Positions 61,764 to 64,000 of a stretch of DNA of 64,000 nt are shown here, in pieces. Under the pieces are notes generated by a model. That model had not been told where the DNA came from, did no database searches, and saw only the letters and a program-made list of their open reading frames with translations. A program made the position numbers and the translations under genes. The stretch covers positions 24,450,501-24,514,500 of the forward strand of contig NC_080416.1 of NCBI RefSeq assembly GCF_030265065.1, written 5' to 3'. The DNA comes from Corythoichthys intestinalis (Eukaryota; Chordata; Actinopteri; Syngnathiformes; Syngnathidae). How positions within the stretch are numbered: position 1 is the first letter of the stretch; the number at the start of each line of letters is the position of its first letter.

Positions 61764-62795
61764 CTGTAAACACATGGGTAACAAATATCAGTGCTCATTC
61801 TCTTTTGGTGCAAGGACTACCGTAATTTCCAGACTTTAAAATGCACCACTCAAATTTTATAAAATTTAAGAAAAAAATCCATTCATACTGTATGCTGCAC
61901 CTGACTGAACAGCAGGTGTCTTAATACGGAAATTTACAGAGATGTTATCCGATTCAGGCATGAAAATGGGTCAGGGGTTAAAAAGGTGAGAAGGGTGTGG
62001 AGGAAATATTTTTCGGTATGGCTGTCCCAAACGACTGATTTTTTCCCGATTAGTCGGCAGACTATTTGTACGATTAGTCGACTAATATTTTTTTTAACAA
62101 TATTGGAAATAACTATCATTGAGATTTTTGGGGAGTTTGCGATATTAAAACGAGAAAAGTTTCACCAAATAACGTGAATAATTCCGTTTGGAATAGCTGC
62201 ACTGTTGACCAAGAAAAACTGTTTGGTCGCTCTGCCTAGCAGGAGGGAGAGTGCTGTGGCGCTGTAAGAGCATGAAGCAGAAAAACATGAATGTACTGTA
62301 TGTTGTTTTTAAATTAAAACACGATCCTTTTCACCCGATTCCAATGCTCTGAAAAATGGTGCCATCGGCCCTAATTTAATACAGGATCTGCACACTTGCT
62401 GCATTTATAAAGTGAAACAAAAGTTGAAACGTTGAAAAAAAAAAAAAAAATTGGTTGTCCTGCGATTTGACTATTACACATCGTGATGGAGATGTTCAAA
62501 CATATAGATAAGATATATTGTGCAAGCTTAGCTGATAGCATTTACTAGTGCAAAAAAAACGGAACGTAAACACATTCAGAACACTGACTTCAACATTATT
62601 CAAAACAATTCTTTCCCCCAAAAAAATCTAGCATTATTATTATCGTATATACTACTATATATAATAATATTATAATATTCATTGTCATTCATCTTTTTTT
62701 AAAAAGGGTGTCATTTTAAAGCTATTCTTAGTGTAGAATCTGAATACTTCAGTATTATAGTATTTACACATAATAGTATTAATCCCATATATTTC
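61764..62795. other. Putative 14-3-3 intron, repeat remnants
   Basis: 61820-61870 is a fragment of the 'actataagccgcac' family; 62020-62095 ('gattagtcgactaa') and 62455-62525 are degraded hAT-like pieces. No upstream 14-3-3 exon was found. Confidence 0.45.
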
Positions 62796-63917
62796 CAGGG
62801 TACCCGCGGGTTCTCAAAAATATTTAAAAAAGCATTGGCAGGAAAAAAACCCCGCACATTTCTTCATGTTTAAATAGACTACATATTTTTATGATCATTA
62901 TACATTTATTTACACAACGAAATAACGCTGGAAAAGTTTGTTAAATATAAATAAACAGATGTGGTTTTGCGGACTCGCAGAGGGGAAGATTTAAAAGGGC
63001 GTATAGGCACGCACTGGCTCTGCAATGACCATACAGCGCCTTTTTTTTTTTATCCAAATTATTTATTTTATAACAAGTATTCCTTAGTTTATCATTCATT
63101 CACCAATATGTAGTTTTTTCAAAAAGTTAGTGAGAAAGAACCCTGGCCTGGCCCGACATGATAATTGACATTTTAATTTTGGTCATGTTTTCAGTTTAAT
63201 TTAGCTGTTTCCAGCTTGCTATGTTTATAATTGCGATGTTTGTTTACCGCCTTTCCTCTTACTGCGAAGAGGGAGGAAGTCACATCAGCCATCTGCTGTG
63301 ACCCGGGAATTTAACGCCTGCTTTCACCCACACTGCTTCCCATGTCAGTCGACACGGGAAATTGTTTTCACACACAACTGCAGCACTGTTAAGTTCCACG
63401 ATATTTCCGTTGTTTTGGAGTATGTGATAGGGGCTCAAGTTACATCCAGATACTTTAGGTTGCAGTTTATGGGTCATGCGAAGGCAGTGGACCTGCCTAA
63501 ACATTTCGGTTTGCCTTTCGAATGAATATGAATTTCGCCGTTTTAACTTAAGAGTTAGCTATGTTCACTGGGGTCTTGGCAAGTGCACTAGCGGCTAGCC
63601 TGTTTCAGAAGATGGCTGGTCTGAGTCCTGTCCTCCTCCTCCTTTTGTCCATAATTATTGTGTGCGTGTGTTTAAAAAAATTCTGACAGACTTTATAATG
63701 TTACTTTAAATGTGTTTTAATTGTATCTTCAATATATGTGCATTCTTTTGTCAAACACACTTAGTAATTGAGATTAAATGTGATGCTCAGTGCTTTGTTT
63801 AATATGATTCAATATGATCTAAATAATGGGTGCAAGTATTAATTTTCAGTTGAAATGGCATTTAAAAAATGTCTTAAAAGTCTTGAATTTAGATTTATCA
63901 ATTCTGGGGGTGCCCTG
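62796..63917. mobile_element. hAT-like element with 5-bp duplication
   Basis: Starts CAGGGTACCCGCGGGTTCTC and ends 'attctgggggtgccctg', flanked by ATTTC (62791-62795, 63918-63922). The interior includes the dispersed repeat shared with 4800-5090. No transposase frame remains. Confidence 0.65.
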
Positions 63918-64000
63918 ATTTCAGAATTAACTCCAGAAATGGATATTTATATGACAAACGTGACGTGCTTTTATTGTGAAATGTTCACCGGAAGGACGTT

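Noticed and set aside
61764-64000. Searched for the preceding 14-3-3 exon (helices ending in LLRDNLT)
   Set aside because: Not found; the intron must continue beyond the right edge.

Overview
The window is vertebrate nuclear DNA from a ray-finned fish, almost certainly a teleost. Genes are split by GT-AG introns, two genes encode a fish-type type IV antifreeze/apolipoprotein-like protein, and the non-coding DNA is full of Tc1-type and hAT-type DNA transposons, a LINE 3' end, a Penelope-like fragment and pentanucleotide arrays. The species cannot be named from the sequence. No prokaryotic features, CRISPR array, rRNA or convincing tRNA gene was seen.

Layout: (1) lix1l on the minus strand, 4.13-19.23 kb; five coding exons are present and the last lies beyond the left edge. 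(2) A gene-poor, repeat-rich interval, 19.2-26.5 kb, with a LINE interrupted by a composite hAT element. (3) Two plus-strand tandem genes for type IV antifreeze-like proteins (27.69-28.22 kb and 33.36-33.86 kb), with matching exon structure and promoters that share an HNF4-type motif, a CCAAT box and a TATA box. Between them are about 280-bp tandem repeat units and several later insertions. (4) pabpc1l, an embryonic-type cytoplasmic poly(A)-binding protein, on the minus strand, 57.40-38.94 kb. All 13 coding exons were placed, giving a 596-residue protein with four RRMs, a linker and a C-terminal MLLE domain. (5) At 61.68-61.76 kb, minus strand, a last coding exon that looks like the C-terminal tail of a 14-3-3 protein (ywhab-like); the rest of that gene lies to the right.

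The 14-3-3 exon sits just upstream of pabpc1l in the same orientation. Human YWHAB and PABPC1L on 20q13.12 have the same arrangement, so the two calls support each other. The genes are not an operon and have unrelated roles: LIX1L (RNA-binding-like regulator), antifreeze-like secreted apolipoproteins (plasma), PABPC1L (mRNA poly(A) tails in oocyte/embryo), 14-3-3 (phosphoprotein adaptor).

Most of the remaining DNA is mobile-element fossils. Seven Tc1-like copies of four families, several hAT-like elements with 8-bp target duplications, micro-palindromes, and fragments of captured or domesticated-looking domains (BED finger, THAP, SAP-like) are annotated. Nothing seen here demands a wholly new system. 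The best leads are the diverged RRM1 and very short leader of pabpc1l, the antifreeze-like tandem pair with a possible lost third unit, the composite hAT family, and the micro-palindrome pair.
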